Shown in pieces: positions 1 through 6,748 of a stretch of 15,362 nt of DNA. How positions within the stretch are numbered: the stretch's first letter is position 1; each line of letters begins with the position of its first letter. This DNA is from Methanobacterium sp. (lineage in GTDB: Archaea > Methanobacteriota > Methanobacteria > Methanobacteriales > Methanobacteriaceae), in the NCBI GenBank assembly GCA_003158115.1, contig PMGM01000052.1, forward strand, positions 1 through 15,362. Reading direction: 5' to 3'. The position numbers were made by a program, and so were the translations under genes. The notes beneath the pieces are model-generated. The model ran no database searches. It saw nothing but the letters and a program-made list of their open reading frames with translations, and was not told where the DNA came from.

Positions 1-78
1 TTTTGCATCGTCACTTACTCTAAGTGCACCTGCATTTTTTATTATTCTTCCTATTGGAGCTATTGGTAGTTCAGTCAT
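1..78 (-). CDS. Archaeal histone, N-terminal fragment (cut by window edge)
   Basis: The 26 codons present read MTELPIAPIGRIIKNAGALR followed by VSDDAK. This is the first helix and start of the second helix of HMf-type archaeal histones, which form dimers and longer multimers that wrap DNA. The family is about 66-70 residues, so roughly 40 C-terminal residues lie beyond position 1. The ATG at 76-78 is chosen because it gives the canonical histone N-terminus and has a GGTGA ribosome binding site at 85-89, six bases upstream. No neighbour shares an operon with it inside the window. The identification is confident because the N-terminus of this family is very conserved; the paralogue cannot be told. 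Confidence 0.93.
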   Translation of the reverse strand, partial: MTELPIAPIGRIIKNAGALRVSDDAK

Positions 79-111
79 ATTTTTTCACCATTATATAGTT
101 TATAGTCCTGT

Positions 112-128
112 TTATTTAAATATATTGA
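112..128 (-). promoter_or_regulatory. Possible TATA region of the histone gene
   Basis: On the minus strand an A/T box (TATATTTAAATA) lies about 40 bases before the histone ATG. That would put transcription start about 15-20 bases before the ATG, a normal short archaeal leader. No clear BRE is visible, and the region is AT-rich throughout, so the call is tentative. Confidence 0.35.
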
Positions 129-243
129 ATTATAATGGATTTCTATACGATATTCACGTTTTATTAAGAATTCATGATTTTATCACAAAAAACTAGTCAT
201 ACAGTGCAAGTGTAAACAAAAAAGATATTTGGATCATGAATAT

Positions 244-1153
244 TTAAAAATCCATAGTTTTTAGATTTCCAAATTGATAATTACAATTAGGACAAATATA
301 TTTTTCTCCAATATCCCCTAATGCACTAATACATTCCATTGACCCTTCATATCCACATTTTAGGCATTGTTTAATTTTTCATCATCTTCATTACTAATTT
401 TTGTATTTTTTATTCACAAATTTGACATCAGTAACTTTAAAATAATTAAAATCCATATTTTTAATTGAATTAATTGATTTTTTTAATTATATTAAGTTTT
501 TTTTATCTAAATATCTATGTAAAACATTATTAAGTTGAAACTTTTCGCTTTTATTTCAAATTTTTTTTGCTATTTGATATAATTGATTATCAATATTTGT
601 ATTTGGAGTAGTGTCTTCATACTTATCAAAATAAATTTTTAAGCTTAGAAAATCATTACCATTAAAATTCACATTGTTTAAAAGATCATAAAATTTTTGG
701 TTGATATTCATCTGAGTATAAATGTGTTTAATTCCCGAAACTGTCGCAACTTTATCCCCATTAAAATACCATTCTGAAAATAGAATAGGGCAATATATAT
801 TTTTTTTATCAAATAATTTAAAAATTGAAATTAAAAGAAATTCAAAACTGGGTTGTGATAATTCATACTTTACTTGGTTCATCCCATTACTTTCAAACGG
901 TAGAGATGATGATTATAATTTATCCCATCCAAACGAACCAACTCTTCAAAATAATTATCTTTATGAATAAAAGTATCTCCAACATTAAATAATTGAATTT
1001 CTTCAATGTTTTCTTCTAATTTAGTAATTTCATTCTCTATTCTAATGCCATATTTTTCAATATCAAGTGATTAGATTTTATAGTGGGTTCAATATTAAAA
1101 AGATTAGATAAATGATTTTTTAAATGGTTTAAACTAAAATTATCATTTTTCAT
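244..1153 (-). pseudogene. Decayed gene of about 300 codons with a C-terminal zinc ribbon; family not recognised
   Basis: Joining reading frames on the minus strand gives one continuous protein-like sequence. It starts at ATG 1151-1153 (MKNDNFSLNHLKNHLSNLF) and runs to a stop at 1037-1039. It resumes one frame over (DIEKYGIRIENEI...VRLDGINYNHHLYRLKVMG) to a stop at 879-881, then shifts again into an open stretch of 108 codons (556-882, MNQVKYELSQPSFEF...). In that same frame it passes stops at 556, 487 and 394 and a small stop cluster near 375-396, and ends in a zinc ribbon (CLKCGYEG ... YICPNCNYQFG) with stop at 244-246. Around 375-396 a neighbouring frame reads SNEDDEKL, so two compensating indels may lie there. 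At least four to six lesions make an expressed full-length protein unlikely. The 108-codon piece alone could be annotated as a hypothetical gene. Function is unknown; the paired cysteines suggest a metal-binding end. Confidence 0.65.
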
Positions 1154-1185
1154 TAAGATCATGTATTACAGTTCTGATTTAATTA

Positions 1186-1201
1186 AATGTTTTTAAACAT
1201 T
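1186..1201. repeat. Short A/T inverted repeat between two hypothetical genes
   Basis: AATGTTT and AAACATT form perfect 7-base arms around a TT centre. It lies between the stop of the 124-residue gene (1236) and the start of the decayed gene (1153). It could be a weak stem-loop or a protein site; the base composition makes chance occurrence plausible. Confidence 0.3.
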
Positions 1202-1235
1202 GTTGCAAAAATATAAAAATAATACTCTGAAAAAA

Positions 1236-1610
1236 TCAGTAAAAGTTTGAATAATTCTTAACAATCAAATCTTTAAGAGTTTGTTCAACAGTATTAATTT
1301 CTTGACTGTAATTTTTAGTTAATGGGATTATTGTCATAAATTCTATTTCGCACTGATTTGATGTTGGAAGTTCTAAGATATCATGATCTAAAACAGGAAC
1401 AGGATCCACACTAGGTGTCACTTCAAAATTAATGTTCTTGCTTATGTATGTAGTAAATTTCCATGATCTATCCCAAATATCTTTTATATCTGTATGAATC
1501 GAATAAGGTTTATTTAAAGGAAATCTAGTATGAATATATCCTATTTCTGGATCAATTCCTTGTTCATAAGGAATTATCGTATGAGTAATTTTTATATCTT
1601 CCATTTTCAT
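1236..1610 (-). CDS. Hypothetical protein, 124 residues
   Basis: An intact reading frame starts at ATG 1608-1610, with GGTGA ending four bases upstream on the minus strand, so the start is well supported. The product is acidic to neutral, with no obvious signal peptide or membrane segment. It begins MKMEDIKITHTIIPYEQG, has a tryptophan-containing centre (DIKDIWDRSWKFTTYI), and ends with IEFMTIIPLTKNYSQEIN followed by a predicted helix. That hydrophobic strand plus PLT motif vaguely recalls the C-terminal part of SUFU-like or immunity-type domains, but the resemblance is by eye and weak. It is followed after 82 bases by the decayed zinc-ribbon gene on the same strand, so the two may once have formed a unit. 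I do not recognise the family and assign no function. Confidence 0.6.
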   Translation of the reverse strand: MKMEDIKITHTIIPYEQGIDPEIGYIHTRFPLNKPYSIHTDIKDIWDRSWKFTTYISKNINFEVTPSVDPVPVLDHDILELPTSNQCEIEFMTIIPLTKNYSQEINTVEQTLKDLIVKNYSNFY

Positions 1611-2499
1611 CGTATCACCATTGATACTTATTTTTCATACTAATTAGTTTTATGGAAATTTAATAATTATTATTCTTTCAAATGAATAAATCTTTATAAT
1701 CTATTATTCTTTTAGATGAACATGGTTACACTTATTTTTATTACCTGTGGTACAGATCAATCATTATTAAATAAATGAAAGATTTAATATACGATTTATA
1801 AATTTTAATGAGTTAAATTAGACCCAGTAATACTAAATTTTGATGATTTATAAAAATTTTAATTAAAATTCATATTGACTCTAAAACTTAATTTATTGGC
1901 CCAAATTAACTTTTTTAACAATAGAATATCTTTATTATCTTTATTATATTAAAATAATCAATTAACACAATTTTAATTAAAAATTTATAATAATTTACTT
2001 CGTTAAATTCTGCTATAACGAAGTTTAAAATATATTGACCATATGGTTATAAATAGTGTAATTTAACGAAGTAAATTTGTTATTTAATTGATGATTTAAT
2101 ATTTCTAAAATAATTTTTTTGAATTATTTTGTTACATTTGGATTATAATAAGATTATAATTATTTAATATCATTAGTCAATATTTGAAATTATAAAAAAG
2201 TTAAGAATATATGGTGTTAGATATAGGTGTGTGTACTTATATATGGTATTTTTGAAGATTTTTAATTACAGCAGGCAACTTGTGGATAATAATCTACTAT
2301 AATCTTTCAATGTAAGGATTATTAATTGATTATCCTAATTTTATTCTTTATTAGAAATAGAAGATCAAAAAAAAGTTAATTTACATCTAAAAAAAATGTT
2401 TTTGGTAAGACCTATAAAAAAAACTAATAATTTTGATTTTCTATAGGATCAAGAACGATATTAACAATAATAAAAAAGGTAATCAATATAAAATTAATA
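1611..2499. other. About 0.9 kb AT-rich non-coding stretch
   Basis: No frame longer than a few dozen codons with a plausible start and binding site was found on either strand. The stretch is extremely A/T rich. It contains the nested inverted repeat at 1992-2077, an imperfect palindrome at 2315-2336 (AGGAT/ATCCT ends), and a TTACACTT motif at 1726-1733 similar to archaeal mini-ORB elements. It could be an accessory scar, a regulatory region or an undetected RNA gene; nothing in it is decisive. Confidence 0.5.
1992..2077. repeat. Nested inverted repeat: 18-base perfect arms plus an internal third copy
   Basis: The left arm AATTTACTTCGTTAAATT (1992-2009) is the exact reverse complement of the right arm at 2060-2077, separated by 50 bases. 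Inside lies a third copy of the core, TAACGAAGT (2016-2024). It repeats directly with 2064-2072 and pairs with ACTTCGTTA at 1997-2005 as an alternative 9-base stem with a 10-base loop. Between them is the palindrome ACCATATGGT (2038-2047). Two mutually exclusive hairpins are therefore possible, or three binding sites for a dimeric protein. No gene is adjacent on either side. Confidence 0.8.
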
Positions 2500-2655
2500 T
2501 TATTTTGAATAAAAAAAAATATGCTGTTGAATTTTAAGAATCATGAAATTTTTAATGTATTCCTTACTAAATTCATTTGAAATTTTTATTTCTGATTCGA
2601 TACAGATTTAATTAAAACCAATAGAAAGAATATTATTTCCCATTCTTTATATTGA

Positions 2656-3110
2656 TTAGTTATATAATTTAATTTTGTTAAAATTATCAAAATTTAATCT
2701 TTTCAATGTAAAAAAAAGACATTTATTTTGCCAACTACATCCGGAACATAAAGATACAATATGATCATGATTTAAGTTTTTATTGACAGTACTGAAAGCT
2801 TCAGAGACGGTATAAATATATCTCAAATCTAAATTTGCTTTTTCAATAACTAATCTACCAAATTTATTTATTTCATCTATGGATCCTTTGATAAATCTTC
2901 CATCAACATCGTGTGGACATTTAGAACATAGCTCATCAGTTTCAACAACAATTTGAGATGATAAAAAAGATTTGATTTTAAAAAAGAAGTAACTCATTCC
3001 ATATGTAATACAAAGTCTTGTGTATAACCATGACCTTGAAATCCTTGTATGCAAAGGAGATGATGTGGCCTGATCCTAAGGGGATCAGAGTATTTTCCAC
3101 TTTCTGTCAT
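2656..3110 (-). pseudogene. DUF1284 family cysteine-rich protein, broken by a stop/frameshift near the N-terminus
   Basis: DUF1284 proteins are about 130-150 residues, with an N-terminal RPHHLLC motif and several conserved cysteines. Here the N-terminal part starts at ATG 3108-3110 and reads LRIRPHHLLCIQGFQGHGYT then QDFVLHME, stopping with TGA at 2994-2996 after 38 codons. The rest lies in another frame (open through 2656) and carries DELCSKCPHD and LCSGCSWQNKCLF, matching the cysteine-rich second half of the family. The stretch just after the TGA (VTSFLKSN) still looks family-like in the first frame, so both a stop substitution and a later frameshift are likely. The start overlaps the last 26 bases of bioY, so the two were cotranscribed. 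The open frame beginning at 3054 has a garbled N-terminus out of frame with the true motif and should not be taken as an intact gene. A sequencing error is the main alternative. Confidence 0.82.
3070..3088 (-). repeat. Hairpin spanning the bioY stop codon
   Basis: CTGATCC and GGATCAG form perfect 7-base arms around a 5-base loop. The stem includes the bioY stop codon and lies within the first codons of the DUF1284 remnant. No T-tract follows, so it is not a simple terminator; it could affect coupling between the two reading frames or the 3' end of the bioY message. Confidence 0.5.
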
Positions 3111-3750
3111 TATCAACAGAATTTTCTCCACCATTGAATGGTTCTTTTGGTGTTATGGCTTTTGCAATTGCTGCTGCACCCCCAATTTTTATTATATCCC
3201 CTACAATGAAAGGTAATACCCCCATTGCTAATAAACTCCAAATTCCAGGTGCTGATCCATTGACTAGATACATCCATGCACTCAGCTGGATTAAACCAGG
3301 TATATAAATTAGGAAGAAACTGGCAAACATCAATATACCCAACATAGGCATAAAACTTCGGGCATTGACATATTTATCAGCAAAATATCCTATGAACAAT
3401 GCTGCTAAAACGAATCCGATTAAAAATCCACCATTTGCCCCGATTATAGTTCCTAATCCTCCTGCACTTCCAGCAAACCATGGAACACCAGCCACTCCCA
3501 TTATCAAGTATATTATCATACTTAATCCGCCCCAGTATCTTCCAAGGAGTATTCCTGCAAGTAGAACAGCAAATGTTTGAGCTGTTATTGGTACTGGAGT
3601 CCACGGTAGTGGTATAATTATTTGAGCCATGAGTCCAGTTATGCAAGCCATGAAGAAAGCCATTACTAGTTTGTTAGCATGTGAAGTTTCAGAACGCCAT
3701 TTAAAAAGTGAATATCTCTTTTCAAAATAATTGTCAATTGTTATCTCCAT
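3085..3750 (-). CDS. bioY: Biotin transporter BioY (S component of an ECF transporter)
   Basis: BioY binds and imports biotin, alone or with the ECF energising module. The 221-residue product matches the family length and has about six hydrophobic segments. It carries the signature region GRYWGGLSMIIYLIMGVAGV followed by PWFAGSAGG, and a second glycine-rich PFIVGDIIKIGGAAAIAKAI segment near the C-terminus. The ATG at 3748-3750 is preferred over the TTG at 3751-3753 because GGAGG (3758-3762) is then seven bases upstream. Energising-module genes (bioMN or ecfAAT) are not nearby, so it must use a remote module or act alone. The only probable cotranscribed gene is the broken DUF1284 gene overlapping its end. 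Whether the organism makes biotin cannot be judged here. Confidence 0.93.
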   Translation of the reverse strand: MEITIDNYFEKRYSLFKWRSETSHANKLVMAFFMACITGLMAQIIIPLPWTPVPITAQTFAVLLAGILLGRYWGGLSMIIYLIMGVAGVPWFAGSAGGLGTIIGANGGFLIGFVLAALFIGYFADKYVNARSFMPMLGILMFASFFLIYIPGLIQLSAWMYLVNGSAPGIWSLLAMGVLPFIVGDIIKIGGAAAIAKAITPKEPFNGGENSVDNDRKWKIL

Positions 3751-3757
3751 CAAAATT

Positions 3758-3762
3758 CCTCC
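3758..3762 (-). promoter_or_regulatory. Ribosome binding site that decides the bioY start
   Basis: GGAGG on the minus strand, seven bases before ATG 3750. The alternative TTG would be only four bases away. Confidence 0.8.
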
Positions 3763-3767
3763 CCAGA

Positions 3768-3805
3768 TTAGTATACCTAACTATCCACCAATAATTTTAT
3801 ATTTT
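3768..3805 (-). promoter_or_regulatory. Likely bioY promoter with a near-palindrome at the expected start site
   Basis: On the minus strand AAAATATAAAAT (3794-3805) is a TATA candidate. About 25 bases downstream, TTAGGTATACTAA (3768-3780) is an imperfect palindrome at the expected transcription start, a position where a repressor could act. A biotin-responsive regulator would be a reasonable guess but no known operator consensus is recognised. Confidence 0.4.
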
Positions 3806-3860
3806 AACAATCAGTAAATGCAAATAAATTATTATTTGATTATATTTTAAACTCTAAAAG

Positions 3861-3953
3861 TGTCTCATAAAACCTAAAACTGAAATCATATTATTCTCTT
3901 AATTTGTTAGATTCAAATATTATAAATACTTTTTTTCTTTAAAATTTGAGACA
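3861..3953. repeat. Short inverted repeat TGTCTCA / TGAGACA bounding about 93 bases
   Basis: TGTCTCA (3861-3867) and TGAGACA (3947-3953) are reverse complements flanking an AT-rich, non-coding 79-base interior between xerA and bioY. The arms are only seven bases and do not extend cleanly. No target-site duplication is evident. A miniature mobile element is possible but not supported. Confidence 0.25.
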
Positions 3954-4032
3954 TATTCATTCTATTATAGGATATTTAATATAGAAAATTTAGTGTGAAT
4001 AAATATTATGTTTATATAAATTAGAAAATCTT

Positions 4033-5028
4033 TTATACTAATTTTGCTCGGTCATATACATTTTTAAGCGTATGCATATCGACACTTGTATATATTTGAG
4101 TAGTACTCAAGTTAGCATGTCCCAGAAGCTGTTGTATTGCCCTTATATCCACACCATTTTTTAATAGGTGAGTTGCAAAGGAATGTCTTAATATGTGGGG
4201 TGTTACTCTTTTTTTAATTCCTGCTGCTACCGCATAATCTTTGATCATCATTTGAATATATCTAGGAGTTAAATGGTTTCCAGATCTATTGACAAACAGA
4301 TAATCACTTTGATCACCTCTAACTGAAAGGTATCCTTCTAATAATATTTTTGTTTCTTCATCAAAGAGGACTATCCTATCTTTTTCACCCTTTCCTCTTA
4401 TTCTAAGAGTTCTATCACGCAGATCTATACTATCTGTATGGAGCATAACAAGTTCAGATACCCTCAATCCCGATGAATACAGTAATGCTAATATGACCTT
4501 ATTTCTAAGTCTTAGAAACTCTGATCTTTCAGATAAGCCCTCTTCATCCCCACATTTATCCATTGCATTTATAAGAGTAGTTACCTCATTCTCATTTAAA
4601 GATTTGGGAAGTGATTTTGTTCTTTTAGGAGTTTTAACCTCTTTTAAAACACCTATACCTCCAAACTCAAAAAATTTTTTTGCAACTACAGTCACTAGAT
4701 AAATATAATTCTGAGAAACATTCTTTTCACGTTTAAGATAACGAATATATCTTTTAAATGCCCTTAAAACTAATCTTTCATCATAAAGATCTTCTTCTTT
4801 CTGTAAAAATCTATGAAAATTGTTTATTATTGATCTATAAGTTTTTATGGTACTTTTTGAGTAGTTCCTTATCTCAAGCTCCATTAAATAGTCTTCTATC
4901 ATCTCTGGAAAGTCAAAAGCATCTAATATATTCTCTCTGAGAATACTTTCAGATTCAGGAACTGTTCTATGCAAGTTTGTTAAACCTCCATCCAGATTAT
5001 TCCAGTGTTGATTTGAATATGGATTCAT
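4033..5028 (-). CDS. xerA: Tyrosine recombinase, XerA type
   Basis: Site-specific integrase; in archaea XerA is thought to resolve chromosome dimers at a dif-like site. Residues about 43-120 form the SAM-like core-binding domain ([20 protein letters not shown]...). The catalytic domain has the full set with XerD-like spacing: R189 in [10 protein letters not shown]213 in RGKGEKDR, H278 and R281 in [10 protein letters not shown]304 in [10 protein letters not shown] and nucleophile Y313 in QIYTS. At 331 residues it is somewhat longer than typical Xer proteins, owing to about 42 N-terminal residues before the core domain. No strong ribosome binding site precedes ATG 5026-5028, so an internal start near residue 43 is possible. 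Downstream and upstream genes are unrelated housekeeping genes and no prophage genes surround it, which favours a chromosomal Xer over a phage integrase. Confidence 0.9.
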   Translation of the reverse strand: MNPYSNQHWNNLDGGLTNLHRTVPESESILRENILDAFDFPEMIEDYLMELEIRNYSKSTIKTYRSIINNFHRFLQKEEDLYDERLVLRAFKRYIRYLKREKNVSQNYIYLVTVVAKKFFEFGGIGVLKEVKTPKRTKSLPKSLNENEVTTLINAMDKCGDEEGLSERSEFLRLRNKVILALLYSSGLRVSELVMLHTDSIDLRDRTLRIRGKGEKDRIVLFDEETKILLEGYLSVRGDQSDYLFVNRSGNHLTPRYIQMMIKDYAVAAGIKKRVTPHILRHSFATHLLKNGVDIRAIQQLLGHANLSTTQIYTSVDMHTLKNVYDRAKLV

Positions 5029-5123
5029 GTTGTTACTTTTTTTTATTAATGTTTCTGATTATTCCAAATAACCAATGTTTAACTTAATATCTTCTTGATG
5101 GATACTTTATTATAGCTTACTGG

Positions 5124-6635
5124 CTACATGTAACTTCTGTCAACGTTTTCATTAGGATCGTTTGTTTTTCCACTACCCATATGCTGAGAACTGGATAAAT
5201 CCTTGTGTAGAGCATTTTCAAAAGATTTATACCGTCGAATTATTTGATCTTCAATGGATACTGCATTTTTAATAGCAAAAGACATATGAGTTTCCCCTAT
5301 TAAATCACTACCATCCATGACTGCCATGTCCCCAGCCATACGCAATACACCACCAAGATCTCTTAATCTAAGTGTTAATGAATCTTTCTGGTCATCTATT
5401 GCCTCGGCTCTTCTCTTTGCTTCATTTATCAAGAGCTCTATTGATTTTTTTGTAGCGTGAGGGATCTTACCATCCATTTTTATTTCCTGTGCAACAAACT
5501 GTGCAATTTTGGATCGATTTTCTTCATTATCTGGCATGGTAGTCCTCATAAGGATCTCATAACCTTCACCTTGTATTCTTGAACGTAGTGGTGGTAAAAT
5601 ATATTGAACGTCCCTAATATTACAGGCTGCTATGAAAATAAAATCACATGGAACATTATCAACTTTAACTGAGCTTCCAGCACTCTGAGGATTTCTACCA
5701 ACTATGGGAAATACTTTATCTTGCATAGCACTGAGAATATACCTCTGTAATGGTGCTATATGGACTATTTCATCTATAAAAAGTACTCCTTCATGTGCCT
5801 CATGGATTGCTCCAGGAACAACTCGTTCATATGGTTGGGTTCCAAGTTCAGGATGTCCTCCATATGGATCGTGTCGAACGTCGCCGAGTAGTTCGGTTTC
5901 ACTGGCACCGGTTGCTTGGATGAACATTTTCCTATCCAACGGTACTATAACATTTTTAGGTTTTTCTTCAACAAGTTCCCTTCTCTTTTCAAGTGCATGT
6001 TGGTCTAATATTTTTATGCTTTCCCCATCAACACGTTCGTAGATAACAACTTCTTCCCTACCATTTTTCAGTCTTGTAGTTGTAACCCTCTCTTGAGGTA
6101 GGTTCACAGAACCTTCATTCATTTCAAACATACCCAAAAGGTCACCTATATGTTTTCTACTAGCATTTATATGAGAGTACTTGTCAGCTCCACATTTAGG
6201 ACATATACTTTGATATGCGTTGTTATATCCTCCGCAATTAACACATCTAAATCCAAGACGATCTGCAACAGCTTCTGGAACATTTTCAGGATCTACTAGT
6301 TCACCTTCTGCGCGTTCAAGTTCCCTTTTCTCTTTTTCCATTTCTTTACGTGTTTTTGTTTCAACAAATGGTCTTTCAGGTCTTTCAGGATTATGTACAA
6401 CTGTTATTTCTTCATTAGGTTCTGTGAGGTGGAATGATATTGCTTGGGCTATTAATGATTTCCCAATACCTGGAGGACCAACTAGTAGGAGATTTCTTCT
6501 TTGTTTTGCAGCAATTTTAACGAATTTTATGATGTCATCATGCCCAATAACTCTTTCAAGCGGATCTTTAGGTATAATAATGTCCTTAGTAGTTGTTATA
6601 TCTCCTAAAAACTCTTTTTTCATGTTCACATACAT
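5124..6635 (-). CDS. Lon-related AAA+ ATPase with zinc-ribbon insert, no protease domain
   Basis: The 503-residue protein resembles the ATPase part of archaeal LonB and related chelatase-like AAA+ proteins. Walker A is GPPGIGKS (53-60), Walker B GVLFIDEI (283-290), the sensor-1 asparagine lies in FIAACN (about 339), and the arginine-finger region is LPPLRSR (347-353). Between Walker A and B sits a long insert (about 85-240) with charged helices and a zinc ribbon, CVNCGG...CPKCG (C131, C134, C145, C148). LonB carries membrane helices in this insert; none is visible here. After the C-terminal helical lid (about 400-465) there is only a polar tail and no Ser-Lys protease domain, so proteolysis is not expected. 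ATG 6635 follows GGAGG by seven bases. The gene has its own promoter just upstream and follows dnaG on the same strand, 113 bases away. Substrate is unknown; a remodelling or chaperone-like role is inference. Confidence 0.85.
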   Translation of the reverse strand: MYVNMKKEFLGDITTTKDIIIPKDPLERVIGHDDIIKFVKIAAKQRRNLLLVGPPGIGKSLIAQAISFHLTEPNEEITVVHNPERPERPFVETKTRKEMEKEKRELERAEGELVDPENVPEAVADRLGFRCVNCGGYNNAYQSICPKCGADKYSHINASRKHIGDLLGMFEMNEGSVNLPQERVTTTRLKNGREEVVIYERVDGESIKILDQHALEKRRELVEEKPKNVIVPLDRKMFIQATGASETELLGDVRHDPYGGHPELGTQPYERVVPGAIHEAHEGVLFIDEIVHIAPLQRYILSAMQDKVFPIVGRNPQSAGSSVKVDNVPCDFIFIAACNIRDVQYILPPLRSRIQGEGYEILMRTTMPDNEENRSKIAQFVAQEIKMDGKIPHATKKSIELLINEAKRRAEAIDDQKDSLTLRLRDLGGVLRMAGDMAVMDGSDLIGETHMSFAIKNAVSIEDQIIRRYKSFENALHKDLSSSQHMGSGKTNDPNENVDRSYM

Positions 6636-6682
6636 AAAAATACCTCCAGGAATAAATTACAAACAATCTAAACCCTGATGAT

Positions 6683-6700
6683 CTATAAATACATTTCCAA
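6683..6700 (-). promoter_or_regulatory. BRE/TATA promoter of the Lon-like ATPase gene
   Basis: On the minus strand GGAAATGTATTTATAG is a good archaeal BRE plus TATA box. Transcription would begin near 6660, leaving a leader of about 25 bases that contains the GGAGG site. This makes the gene transcribable independently of dnaG. Confidence 0.6.
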
Positions 6701-6748
6701 TTATTTAATTTATTTATATTTCATGAATAAAATCTAAATTATGAAGAT

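Noticed and set aside
722..970. Plus-strand open frame of 82 codons
   Set aside because: It lies opposite the protein-like minus-strand sequence and has no ribosome binding site or family signature.
1800..1960. C/D-box guide RNA suggested by TGATGA near 1840
   Set aside because: No matching D box (CTGA) or C'/D' pair at suitable distance.
2656..3054. Open frame of 132 codons as an intact gene
   Set aside because: Its first 25 or so codons are out of frame with the clear DUF1284 N-terminal motif encoded by the same DNA, so the gene is broken.
3861..3953. Miniature transposable element bounded by TGTCTCA/TGAGACA
   Set aside because: Arms are only seven bases, do not extend, and no target-site duplication is visible.
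4033..5028. XerA-like integrase as the mark of an integrated virus or plasmid
   Set aside because: It sits among housekeeping genes, with no att-like direct repeats, tRNA or phage genes nearby. The catalytic spacing is that of chromosomal Xer proteins.
5704..6678. Plus-strand open frames opposite the AAA+ ATPase gene
   Set aside because: Serine- and proline-rich translations typical of the antisense of a conserved gene, without binding sites.
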